The notes: generated by a model not told the origin, from the sequence alone. A stretch of DNA of 64,000 bases from Bacteroidota bacterium (GCA_018902795.1 JAHIQD010000003.1:1-64000); one strand, 5' to 3'; shown: positions 26,310-34,992, counted from the stretch's first letter. Numbers and translations: made by a program.

Positions 26310-28067
26310 TTATTTTTTAAACCCAATCCTTGGTGTTTCTATATTTTCAGACATATTCCCTTCCATTGTCGCTTTAATTGCAGTATAGCTTTCTAATTCA
26401 GACTTAGAGAGGGATGATTTATTGCTCTTAATCGTCTCAAGAATTATCCCCTCGGAAATTCGGGAATTCATTTTCAATGCTTTCCTGGAAGCTTCGTCAG
26501 ATAAAAATTTGATATCACTTGACACAAAATTCTCAGTGGCTCTTGATAATCTTTCGTAGTTAAGTCCAATTGCTGTAGGACGTTTTCTTAAGTACAATTC
26601 AAACATCAGTTTTCGTGCTTCAAAATCTGGCGGAGGTAAATAAATGTGTTTATCTAATCTGCCAGAACGCAAAACGGCTGGATCAATGGAGTTGGGTCTG
26701 TTAGTTGCTCCCACAACAAAAACCCCTTCATCTCCGCAATTATTCATCTGAGCTAAAAATTCGTTCACTGCACTTGTGTTCATATGACTGATATTGGAGG
26801 TATCCCGATTGGGAACAAGTGCATCCAATTCATCAATAAAAATAATACTTGGAGCATTTTCCCGGGCTTCATCAAATAAATTTTTGATGTTTTCCTGCGA
26901 CGCATTCACCCATTTACTCTGTATGTCGGACGGTTTTATCTGGTAAAAATTAAACCCTATTTCCTCTGCCAGTTTCTCTGCAAAAAATGTTTTCCCACAG
27001 CCTGGGGGACCATACAGTAACATTCCATTGGGGATGGTCAGTCCATATTCAGCATACCGTTCTTGATTATTTAATGCATCAATTACATCTAACTGAATAG
27101 TATCTTTAAGCTCCTGCATTCCTGCAATTGCTTCGAAACCTTTTCCTTTCTTCTTCTCTTTATATTGGGTTTTACCCTTGGCCTGTTCAGATATTGAAAG
27201 CTCTACTTCGAGTTCTCCATTTAATGCCTGGATAAATTCCTGTATAGACTTAAACCTGTTTTCCACATTAGGCTGTAATGCTTTTCGGATGATATTCTGT
27301 GTTAGTTCGTCTATCTTATCTGTAAATTTCAAGGGCTTATTCCTTTCTTCTAAGATTGTTTCCTCTAATTGGATTCTATCTGATTTGTACTTTGAAATTT
27401 CAATAAAATAAGGAGGTAAGCCATTCAACAGGTGATAGTAGAGTGCACCTACAGAATATACATCGCTTTGAGTCGAAAAAACCTTATTAAATAACTCATT
27501 TGCAGTATAGAAAAGGTTTAAGTCATCCTTTAAAAAATCTTTATGGGACTGATGCAGATAACGGGTGCATCCAAAGTCTATTATTTTAGGGATGGGTGTA
27601 TTTCCTGACAAATCAAGAAGTATATTTTGAGTCGTAATATCGCTATGAATAATATTTTTTTTATGTAAATAATTTAAGCCATTCAATACACTTAGCACTA
27701 TACTTTTGGCTTCAAAATTACTTACTGTACGATCACGGTTCATTTTATCAGATAATGTTTCCCCGCTTATAAAATCCAATATAACATAAGCAAATTTTTG
27801 GCTGTTAATAATAATGTTTCCGCTATGATTATAGTTAACCAAATTAGGATGTTTAATTTGGTTCAGAATTTCGATTTCTAAAACATCTCCACTCTCAGTA
27901 AACTGTGTTCGGTGCAACTTGGAATAATCAAACAGTTTCAAAAACTTTGTTTCTTTGGATTCATTTTGTACTCGATAGGTTTCAGCATAGCTTCCTCTTT
28001 TAATAAAGAAGCTGACTGTATATTTTTCACCGACAATTTCCCCTTTAGTTAGAATGGATTTGTTCAT
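26310..28067 (-). CDS. Ser/Thr protein kinase fused to an AAA+ ATPase
   Basis: A 585-residue fusion (start at ATG 28067, MNKSILTKGE). Residues about 12-285 are an eukaryotic-type kinase: glycine-rich loop near RGSYAET (25-30), Lys44, a helix Glu in EIEIL, catalytic loop HSDITTQN (141-148; HSD replaces HRD but Asp143 and Asn148 are kept), DFG at 164-166, and SDVYSVGALYY. A Lys-rich linker (298-310) leads to a classical AAA+ domain: Walker A GPPGCGKT (353-360), Walker B SIIFIDE (407-413), sensor ATNRP (454-458) and an arginine finger in RSGR (467-470). All ATPase residues look intact. The AAA+ half resembles the FtsH/p97 type without a protease. It lies between the small membrane gene and TerB, so a phosphorylation-controlled remodeller is a reasonable inference. 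Confidence 0.9.
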   Translation of the reverse strand: MNKSILTKGEIVGEKYTVSFFIKRGSYAETYRVQNESKETKFLKLFDYSKLHRTQFTESGDVLEIEILNQIKHPNLVNYNHSGNIIINSQKFAYVILDFISGETLSDKMNRDRTVSNFEAKSIVLSVLNGLNYLHKKNIIHSDITTQNILLDLSGNTPIPKIIDFGCTRYLHQSHKDFLKDDLNLFYTANELFNKVFSTQSDVYSVGALYYHLLNGLPPYFIEISKYKSDRIQLEETILEERNKPLKFTDKIDELTQNIIRKALQPNVENRFKSIQEFIQALNGELEVELSISEQAKGKTQYKEKKKGKGFEAIAGMQELKDTIQLDVIDALNNQERYAEYGLTIPNGMLLYGPPGCGKTFFAEKLAEEIGFNFYQIKPSDIQSKWVNASQENIKNLFDEARENAPSIIFIDELDALVPNRDTSNISHMNTSAVNEFLAQMNNCGDEGVFVVGATNRPNSIDPAVLRSGRLDKHIYLPPPDFEARKLMFELYLRKRPTAIGLNYERLSRATENFVSSDIKFLSDEASRKALKMNSRISEGIILETIKSNKSSLSKSELESYTAIKATMEGNMSENIETPRIGFKK

Positions 28068-28077
28068 TTTTTTTGTT

Positions 28078-28350
28078 TTAAAAGCACCAATAACTAGCCC
28101 TATCCCAGCAGCAAACATCTATGTTCAATAACTCTCTTCCAAGAGCAATTTTAAAAAACGACTGGAAGACCAAAGCCAACTCACCATAAATAAGAATTCC
28201 CGTTTGCTTATTTTCTTGCCAAGTATAAAAAGTAAGTATTCCGAAACCAACTAAAGCTAAAAATCTTACCAGCTGATAATACCCATAAGCCATATCTAAT
28301 AAGCAAGCGAAAAGCAGTAATGCCAAAATTAATTTAACAGTACGATTCAT
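28078..28350 (-). CDS. small membrane protein, DUF6804-like, with shifted C-terminus
   Basis: A 90-residue protein with two hydrophobic helices (about 5-20 and 25-42) and a third amphipathic stretch near 55-70. The N-terminal 75 residues (ILALLLFACLLDMAYGYYQ, then FQSFFKIALGRELLN) resemble DUF6804 proteins as I remember them. The last 15 residues (Cys/Trp rich) do not. The hydrophobic ending expected there appears instead in the +1 frame (FAAGIGLVIGAF), so a small indel or frameshift is likely. It is five bases from the secreted small protein and ten from the kinase gene. Confidence 0.65.
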   Translation of the reverse strand: MNRTVKLILALLLFACLLDMAYGYYQLVRFLALVGFGILTFYTWQENKQTGILIYGELALVFQSFFKIALGRELLNIDVCCWDRASYWCF

Positions 28351-28355
28351 GCCGC

Positions 28356-28757
28356 TTAGTTCAGATCAAATTCGCTCTTTGAAATCTGTTTGCCTCCTGT
28401 AACCTGTGGAACAGAGGATTCTGTAATACTAAATGTTAGTGTCATTACTGAATATCCAGTTTCATCGTTAGTTACCCTGAACGGCTCACCTTTCTGATAT
28501 ACTGGATTTTTCCCCTGCCTGACAGCTTTTGTTTTGGTAAAGTAGTTTCCGCTTTCAGAAAAATGAATAATTCCACTGTTATAGGATCCAATATTGATTG
28601 TCTTGTGCAATAATCCTTTTCCAGTACCCCTCATAACCTTTACTGTCATTGAACGTTGTGAATTATTTTCAATTGTAAGACGTGCCTGCGCAGAGATTTT
28701 ACATGACGCGATGAATAGTACTATTAATGAAATATAGATTTTAAAATTCGTTTTCAT
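28356..28757 (-). CDS. small exported protein of unknown function
   Basis: About 133 residues from ATG 28757 (MKTNFKIYISL), with a signal sequence ending near ASCKISAQA. The Cys could serve as a lipobox. The mature part is beta-rich with no recognised motif. It sits inside the Hsp70 operon, between the chaperone and the DUF6804-like gene, so it is likely a periplasmic or outer-membrane partner. I do not recognise the family. Confidence 0.6.
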   Translation of the reverse strand: MKTNFKIYISLIVLFIASCKISAQARLTIENNSQRSMTVKVMRGTGKGLLHKTINIGSYNSGIIHFSESGNYFTKTKAVRQGKNPVYQKGEPFRVTNDETGYSVMTLTFSITESSVPQVTGGKQISKSEFDLN

Positions 28758-28779
28758 AATTTGCATTTTTTATGTTTTT

Positions 28780-31293
28780 CTATCCTACCAAAACACTGTC
28801 ATCTCCGCTCGGCTTTTCTTCTTTTGGCAATAGATTGATTAAGTCCACCACGATTGGATGTAAATCGTCAACATTTGGATTGTCCGCAATTTGTTGAAGG
28901 CCTTCGTTAATTAGTTGCCTTGCTCTCTGGATGTCCTTCCAATGGTAGGATCCAAAATTTTGATTGTGCTGCCTTATAAAATTAATAAGTTGATATACCA
29001 ATGTCAGCTGCACAAAAAGAGTGGAGATTTCTTCAAGCAAATTATTGCCTATTTTAATATCCTTTGTTTTTAAAACCTCCTCCAGCTGAGTTCTTATTTG
29101 ATTTAACGCCTGAGTTGACCGGTCGTTCCCAAGATCCTTGTTCGCCTTTTCTAACCGATAGAATTCCTCTTTCAGTTCTTCTTCCAATTTGGGCCATTCC
29201 GTCTTTTCTGATAGATCGTCAATGGTCTTAAGTGTTTTTCGCAAATCATTAAGTACTGCACCATCCTGCTTGTCTTTTGCAAATGCTTTTTCAATATCAT
29301 CCAATTCCTTTTCTAACTGCTTTACTCGCGCTGGATTTACTCCCTCATCTTTCAGCTCAGCAACACTGCCTTTTGCTTTACGGATTTCATTTGAAAGCCA
29401 GCTGGAATTATCTGTGGCGGACAAAGCCTGTTCTACACTTAGCTCATGAGTATAATCTAAGTATGGGAAGTAGGCTGTAACGGTTATCTTCTCCGATCGG
29501 TCAATGTTTACCGTTAGATCCACATCGCTGTTTTCGGGTAACAATGCTGGAAGATCGGCGCCACTTATTATTATATCAGTTACATGTTCATTATATATCG
29601 CTCTGGTTCCTTCAGCTCCGTGCTCACCTTCGAAAATCGGGATCCTGATATAATCCGTTTCCATGCCTGGCCTGATCTGTTTCTGAGTTTTCAGTCCATT
29701 TCTCGTGCCTATGGCAGGAATAGATTTGTTTTTTTCCAGTCCTGGAACGGTTTCAAAGACAATCTTACCCGAATCTCTTTTTTTAATTTCTATGCCAAAA
29801 TTGTACGCCAGTGTTGCATTCCCAATTTTGGAACCCTGTATTACAGTAAATTCCTTAGGTTCGCTTTCTAGCATATTACCTTTCTCATCATAAAGAATCA
29901 CTTCAAAACTATTTGTTTTTCCCTCAATTAGCTGGGTTTCGATCACTTCGCCAATGTCATTGATTTCAACCTTACCGCTTGACCAAGCTTTGTCACTTCT
30001 AATGATTTCGGCAAACACCTTTTCTGGAATTGTCCCTTCTGTTTTATCCTTCAAAATTTTAAGGGTGACAAATTCGTCCAATTCAACGGTGGAGGCCTCA
30101 TGACCGATTTCTATCTGAATTTTAGACTTGTCCCTTGTCTGTTCTTTAATATCTTCTGAAATTTCTATTGTAGAAGCATACAGTGCCGCTCCTTTAGAAA
30201 CTACTGTCATTGGGTCTGCACTGGTGTCGGGTTTACAGATTTGCTCGTGGAGCATCTTTCGTAAGACAGGAGAGAATGTTGGGCCACCGACAAGAATTAA
30301 AGAGTCTATAGAAGAACCGCTAAGATTATTCCTATTCAGTAATTTTTTACAAATATCAATTGCTTTTTGGAAGATAGGGCCAAGAGCTCTTTCCATGTCT
30401 CCCTGAGTAACATTGATATCAAGCTCGAATTCTTCGCCATTGTCATCTTCACCAGGAATATCTCCTAAATCTGAAAGAATATTGTGGGTGTCATTGAATG
30501 ACAGTTTGATTTTTGTTTCTTCTGCGTAAAACTTCATTGCATTACGCAAAATTTGGTTTTTGTTCTCGTCTGCTAAAATTGAGTCAATTGCATAATTTTC
30601 CTGAAGATTTGGCAGTATAATTTCATCAACGATAGCTAAATCTAGATTTTTTCCACCTAAGTAGTTATCGCCTTCGGTGTCGGCTACTTTCATAATTCCA
30701 TCTTCTACCTTCAGCAAAGCAGCATCGAAAGTTCCCCCACCAAAATCAAAGACCAACCAGAATCCGTCTTTGTTTTTACTGTCTAAACCATATGCCATAG
30801 CAGCAGCAACTGGCTCCTGCAATAACTCAATATGGTCGAAACCCGCTAATACTGCTGCTTGACGGGTCGATTCCTTTTGATTATTTTTAAAAGCCGCTGG
30901 AACAGTAATGACTACTGCATTAACATTTTCATCTTTTATAAAAGACTTTAAAGTTTTCAGTACTTCCGCAGATAAATCTTCAGAGCTCAGATCTCTACCC
31001 AAATTTGAACTGGAATAACTTTTATCTGTTCCCATAGTTCGTTTAAACTCGATGAAGGAATTCGAGTTTGAATCATTCCAGTCTTTCATTGCGGCCAGCT
31101 TATCTCTTTTTAATGCATTGTACGCACTGTCACCGACTTGTATGGCCTTTTTCTTATTGATGTAAACACTCGAAGGCATCGTATCCTTTAATGTGTCCGT
31201 CTTTTTTATAGTGGCATCGCCACTCTCAATTCTTGATATTGCGGAATTGGTTGTTCCCAAATCAATTCCGTAGTCAATTTTTGTTCTTGCCAT
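28780..31293 (-). CDS. divergent Hsp70-family protein
   Basis: An 837-residue Hsp70-like ATPase, longer than DnaK (about 640). The nucleotide-binding domain is intact: GIDLGTTNS (9-17), VVITVPAAF (127-135), EPVAAAMAYG (160-169), VFDFGGGTFD (181-190) and LILVGGPTFSPVLR (332-345). After about residue 390 a beta-rich region with little resemblance to the DnaK substrate domain is followed by a long helical, charged C-terminus (about 620-825) likely to form coiled coils. There is no signal peptide, so it is cytoplasmic. It is flanked by genes for membrane proteins that look like GrpE-like and J-like partners, an arrangement suggesting a dedicated chaperone system separate from housekeeping DnaK. 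Confidence 0.92.
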   Translation of the reverse strand: MARTKIDYGIDLGTTNSAISRIESGDATIKKTDTLKDTMPSSVYINKKKAIQVGDSAYNALKRDKLAAMKDWNDSNSNSFIEFKRTMGTDKSYSSSNLGRDLSSEDLSAEVLKTLKSFIKDENVNAVVITVPAAFKNNQKESTRQAAVLAGFDHIELLQEPVAAAMAYGLDSKNKDGFWLVFDFGGGTFDAALLKVEDGIMKVADTEGDNYLGGKNLDLAIVDEIILPNLQENYAIDSILADENKNQILRNAMKFYAEETKIKLSFNDTHNILSDLGDIPGEDDNGEEFELDINVTQGDMERALGPIFQKAIDICKKLLNRNNLSGSSIDSLILVGGPTFSPVLRKMLHEQICKPDTSADPMTVVSKGAALYASTIEISEDIKEQTRDKSKIQIEIGHEASTVELDEFVTLKILKDKTEGTIPEKVFAEIIRSDKAWSSGKVEINDIGEVIETQLIEGKTNSFEVILYDEKGNMLESEPKEFTVIQGSKIGNATLAYNFGIEIKKRDSGKIVFETVPGLEKNKSIPAIGTRNGLKTQKQIRPGMETDYIRIPIFEGEHGAEGTRAIYNEHVTDIIISGADLPALLPENSDVDLTVNIDRSEKITVTAYFPYLDYTHELSVEQALSATDNSSWLSNEIRKAKGSVAELKDEGVNPARVKQLEKELDDIEKAFAKDKQDGAVLNDLRKTLKTIDDLSEKTEWPKLEEELKEEFYRLEKANKDLGNDRSTQALNQIRTQLEEVLKTKDIKIGNNLLEEISTLFVQLTLVYQLINFIRQHNQNFGSYHWKDIQRARQLINEGLQQIADNPNVDDLHPIVVDLINLLPKEEKPSGDDSVLVG

Positions 31294-31309
31294 AGTTTAC
31301 AATATTTTA

Positions 31310-32212
31310 TTATTCCCCCACACTGACTTCTATCTGTGAGGATTGAATCATTTCGTTTTTAAAATTTACCTGAGGTTTTATAATTCTGGTGATGATTTGT
31401 TTGCCTGTTTCAATATTATCGCTTGGAATAAAGTTGGCGATAACTTTCATTCCCTCATTGTATTCCTTTCCTAACATTTCAACTACCTCATATCCATTGG
31501 AGGCAAAATTGTCCTGAATTCTTTTAACTGAAGCGGATAACTGCTTCAAACCTTTTGTTGTAGGCTCCATTTGCTGTAGATTTTTCTGGATCCTAACAAT
31601 TTCATCGGCAACTTTTAAAGCAAGTGAATGATCCACTTCCATAGATGATGTTGTAACGGAGGTTGGTTTTTCTTCATTTTTAATTTTCAGTTGAGACTCC
31701 AAAACTTCTATTAATTTGCTGTCCAGATTTATACTTTCCTCCTCGATGGTTTTTTTTGTGTTTTTTATTTGGGTTTCCACATCCGTTTTGCTGGTTGCAA
31801 TACGTCGCCCTAATAACCAATAGAGTAATCCACCAAGAAGAAGCGTCGCCAATGTAGCGATGATCCAGTATAAGCGATTTTTGTTCACATCTCTATCCAG
31901 TTTAGAAATGCTGTTTTTAGCAGATATTTCGGTTCGTTGGATTCTCGATCCTAAATCATCTGCAATTGTTTGAATGTTTTTGGTGTGTTCTGTCACGAGA
32001 GATTGGAGACTGTCGATTTTTGAATCCTGAGTTTTTGTCTTCTCAGAAATTCGGATTAGTTGGGCTGTTTGTTGTTTTATTGTTAACTGTTGACTTTCCA
32101 GCTTTTGATTTATTTCAGTAAGTAACTTAGTTTGTTTAGCTGAACTGGATGTATTTTGCTGGGCAGAAATGGTTATAGTACCTAAAACTACGAGGAATAG
32201 AGTTTGTCTCAT
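31310..32212 (-). CDS. membrane coiled-coil protein with GrpE-like C-terminus
   Basis: A 300-residue protein. Residues 1-17 are a signal peptide. A long Gln/Lys-rich coiled coil (about 25-110) lies outside the cytoplasm, one membrane helix spans about 113-135 (WIIATLATLLLGGLLYWLL), and a second coiled coil covers about 143-235. The final 60 residues (NGYEVVEMLGKEYNEGMKVI, then IIKPQVNFKNEMIQSSQIEV) have the layout of the GrpE beta-domain: a Gly-Tyr/Phe start, a conserved-length loop, an I-x-P-x-V segment and a V-x-V ending. Sixteen bases separate it from the Hsp70 gene. It may be a membrane-tethered nucleotide-exchange factor. That is inference from pattern and position. Confidence 0.6.
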   Translation of the reverse strand: MRQTLFLVVLGTITISAQQNTSSSAKQTKLLTEINQKLESQQLTIKQQTAQLIRISEKTKTQDSKIDSLQSLVTEHTKNIQTIADDLGSRIQRTEISAKNSISKLDRDVNKNRLYWIIATLATLLLGGLLYWLLGRRIATSKTDVETQIKNTKKTIEEESINLDSKLIEVLESQLKIKNEEKPTSVTTSSMEVDHSLALKVADEIVRIQKNLQQMEPTTKGLKQLSASVKRIQDNFASNGYEVVEMLGKEYNEGMKVIANFIPSDNIETGKQIITRIIKPQVNFKNEMIQSSQIEVSVGE

Positions 32213-32219
32213 TCTTGTA

Positions 32220-32357
32220 TCAATTTAAAATATTGGTTTCATCGTTATTGCCGTCCTCATAATCTGAACTGTATTCATCTGAGTATTTACTTTTCTCAGT
32301 TTTATATATAATATTATTATAGGACGAATTATCATAAGAGGTTTGTTTAGGCTGTTT
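32220..32357 (-). other. in-frame extension after an amber codon
   Basis: Past the TAG (32360-32358) of the upstream gene the same frame stays open for 45 codons (KQPKQTSYDNSSYNN onward), ending with TGA at 32222-32220, seven bases before the next ATG. The residues are Asn/Asp/Ser/Tyr-rich like the segment before TAG. It reads as the true C-terminal tail of that gene, separated by a nonsense or recoded codon. Confidence 0.6.
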
Positions 32358-33965
32358 CTATTCCTTACTGAAATCACAATCTTCAGAGATCAACGAATTG
32401 TTGCCTTTATCATTATTTAAGTATTGAGATTCGACAGCTCGGTTCGGATTATCAGTGACTGTATTTGTCGTAAAAGAGAACATTGCAGCTAATAAAAGCA
32501 ACCCTACAACTACCAATATCACAAAGCATCCTGGATTTTCTTCTCTCCAGCTTTTTCGGTTAGGATCGGATGCAGATGAACCTGTATTTTTAAATACCGT
32601 CTTTGTTGGTGCAGATCCCAGCGTTTCCCAATAGTTAAGATATTTAACTTGATTCTTTAGTGAATACCCCAGTTTGCTGAACAAGAACCCGACTAACGAT
32701 TGATATTCCCTTATTTGATTTTGATCCTGATTGTTCTTAATTTTCTGGACATTATTCGGAGGAATGACTTCCTTAATTAGCTGCACAACCTTGTGCCAGT
32801 CCAAAGAGTTAGCGATCATATCATTAACCTTAGTCCAGTTGACAGATTGATTATAACCTAAGCGCATGTCTGAAACCTGCTTCATGATTTTAGCTTCGTT
32901 ACTTTCGTAAGCTTTTTTAATTGATTGAAGTACTTCAATGGCCTGTCTGATTTCTCTGTCTTTCATTCCTGAAAGCGTACTGATGTTATCTTTAATCCGT
33001 TCTTGTGTTATTTTATTAACTGCCAGACCTTGTGATATCTTTGCGAGCTTCAGCGCATCTTCCAAGTAATCACCGTCACTTTCATTGTTCTGGTTTTCAT
33101 TAAAATAATCAATAGAACACTGCAATAATTCTTTTGCCAGGTTATCGGCAACCATTTTATATTGGAGGTTTTCTACACCTAAAACGGATTTCAAAAGAAC
33201 CAAATCATTTTTACAGCTGTTATAGAGTTCATTACCATATTTATAAGCGTCACTTTTATTTTCGGATCTATTTACTCTGGTTTTTTCAATCTGAGCTTCG
33301 ATCTTATGAATGGGTTCTTCAGAGAAATGCTTCGAAAGATATTTCTGAGTTGTCCCGTTACAATTATTGAACAGGGTCATCAGTTGGCCGACTGAATATT
33401 TTCCTTTAAATGTTTTAAGGAGTTCGTTTACAAATATTTCAATCTGTCTGTCAGGAGTAACTGCAGCCGTTTGATCAGCCACCGTATAAACATAATCTTT
33501 AAAACTTTCCGATTCAATTAATTTTATCTTTGATTCAATTCCCTTTTTTAATTCATCATCCTGTTGTCCTAACAAATACAATGTTCCAATATTATTGAAA
33601 GCAGAAAAGTTCTTGGAATTTATTTCTTTGCCATTTGTGAATTTTCCCCAAATTTCAAGTGCTTTGTCCTTGTCACCATTGATCAAGTACTGAATAGCTG
33701 TGCTATCTACCGTATTCATATCAAGAAACCAATAGAGTGAGTGTCTAACCTTATTTTGGTTTTGTTCAATTTCGGAAAAAGCTTTATCAATTATAACATT
33801 CTCCCTTTGAACAGCATCAAGAAAAGGGAAGTCAAGCTCAGAAGTTATCGTTTTTCCAATCTCACTAAATCTTTTGATTTTACTTTTTTGTTTAAGTAAA
33901 TCTTTTTGGGAAGTATTCGAAAGTATCCCGGCTATTCTGTAAGGATTATGGCTTATTGGTTTCAT
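32358..33965 (-). CDS. membrane protein with J-domain-like N-terminus, amber-interrupted
   Basis: A 535-residue protein, first gene of the accessory operon. Residues 7-45 (NPYRIAGILSNTSQKDLLKQ onward) follow the helix pattern of a J-domain start but carry no HPD motif. The middle (about 50-440) is helical and TPR-like. One membrane helix spans about 480-498, with a hydrophilic acidic tail after it. The open frame stops at TAG but continues 45 more codons, so the natural protein may be about 581 residues. Adjacent GrpE-like and Hsp70-like genes make a co-chaperone or platform role plausible. Without HPD, classical stimulation of Hsp70 ATPase is unlikely. Confidence 0.6.
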   Translation of the reverse strand: MKPISHNPYRIAGILSNTSQKDLLKQKSKIKRFSEIGKTITSELDFPFLDAVQRENVIIDKAFSEIEQNQNKVRHSLYWFLDMNTVDSTAIQYLINGDKDKALEIWGKFTNGKEINSKNFSAFNNIGTLYLLGQQDDELKKGIESKIKLIESESFKDYVYTVADQTAAVTPDRQIEIFVNELLKTFKGKYSVGQLMTLFNNCNGTTQKYLSKHFSEEPIHKIEAQIEKTRVNRSENKSDAYKYGNELYNSCKNDLVLLKSVLGVENLQYKMVADNLAKELLQCSIDYFNENQNNESDGDYLEDALKLAKISQGLAVNKITQERIKDNISTLSGMKDREIRQAIEVLQSIKKAYESNEAKIMKQVSDMRLGYNQSVNWTKVNDMIANSLDWHKVVQLIKEVIPPNNVQKIKNNQDQNQIREYQSLVGFLFSKLGYSLKNQVKYLNYWETLGSAPTKTVFKNTGSSASDPNRKSWREENPGCFVILVVVGLLLLAAMFSFTTNTVTDNPNRAVESQYLNNDKGNNSLISEDCDFSKE

Positions 33966-34010
33966 ACTCTTTTTATGCTGGTGAAAATTAAAAAGAATAA
34001 TTTACCCTAC

Positions 34011-34028
34011 ATTACGGTTTCCCGTAAT
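34011..34028 (-). promoter_or_regulatory. inverted repeat in the accessory operon promoter region
   Basis: ATTACGG/CCGTAAT (34011-34017 with 34022-34028) with a 4-base spacer, 46 bases before the operon start codon. An imperfect -7 box (GAAATTTG, 34040-34033) lies just upstream on the minus strand. It could be a repressor site. No regulator gene is adjacent. Confidence 0.4.
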
Positions 34029-34038
34029 CGGACAAATT

Positions 34039-34761
34039 TCAATCACTTATTTTATAAATTTCCCCCGCTGCCGCCGTGAAGTTCTTTGTTACAATCATTA
34101 AATAGAGCGCTGTTTGTTTACCTATTCCGGGTATACTTGTGATCAGTTTGAAGTTCTTTTCCATTGCAGCATGCTCCTTCAGGATGACACCCAAACGATC
34201 CTCTATCTTTTTTAAGTTTGCATGTAAGCTCTTTAAAATACTGTTAGTGGACTTCAGGATCTCCTTTTGTATTTCTCTGGGCAAAAAGTCTGTATTTTCA
34301 AACTCCTTCTCATATTGGGATATTGACTTGATTATTTTCTCCCGATGGGTATACAGCAGTCTCATTTCGGTCAGATGAATCTCTGTAACCGTAGAAAGAC
34401 TAATTTTAAATCGATGACTCAACAGGTACTGGGCAATTTTCAAAGCATCTATCTTGTCATTTTTTCCTCGACTTATACCTCTGGATCTACTGATTTCAAG
34501 CGACGGTAACTGACAGTAGTCGATTCCCAATTCCTGCAATACAAACGCGATTAAAGCGCTGTATACTCCAGTATTCTCAAAGCCAACAATCATAGGCTTA
34601 CTTTGGTTTTTAAACAATTTTCTAAAATGCTTTTTAATTTCTTTTGCCTCGTTTCTAATCACACAGTGCTTTAAGCGTATTGCATTGTCCTGATCAATAC
34701 CGGTGATGTCCAGCTTCAATTTCGAGACATCAATCCCAATGAATAAATCGTAATTTTTCAT
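34039..34761 (-). pseudogene. IS110-family transposase, truncated at the 3' end
   Basis: Residues 1-230 match an IS110-family recombinase: N-terminal DEDD domain (FIGIDVSKLKLDI, then IVGFENTGVYS and RSRGISRGKNDKIDA), then the start of the transposase-20 region (LITSIPGIGKQTALYL). The protein then departs into an unrelated 10-residue tail and stops at 240, whereas family members are about 320-350 residues with a catalytic Ser in the missing part. It is therefore inactive. The break lies 74 bases from the accessory operon start, so the insertion or deletion shaped that operon's upstream region. Confidence 0.85.
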
Positions 34762-34855
34762 AACTTTGGTTTTAATGAATAAAAACGTTGAATTTCTTTA
34801 CAGCCTTTATTAGATCTTAGTATCTATCATTCTATTTGAAGCAATTCAACAAATA

Positions 34856-34992
34856 AGAGAAAGTAGAGGACTAATGCGGCAGATAAGTCGTAGAACTTAG
34901 CACGAATCCTAGTTCACCTCTACTTCTCTTTCTAAAGATAAGGTTTTACATTTATTTATAGAATACAAAGTAAAGGCACGAATCCTTTCGTG
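34856..34992 (-). ncRNA. possible bridge-RNA region of the IS110 remnant
   Basis: The non-coding flank upstream of IS110-group recombinases encodes the bridge RNA. Here that flank holds a 14-bp stem with one bulge (34856-34869 with 34917-34930) enclosing a large internal loop, and a perfect hairpin CACGAA/TTCGTG (34977-34982 with 34987-34992). The 11-mer GCACGAATCCT occurs in both elements. This fits a structured guide RNA with loops, but loop identities cannot be assigned without the element ends. Confidence 0.4.
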
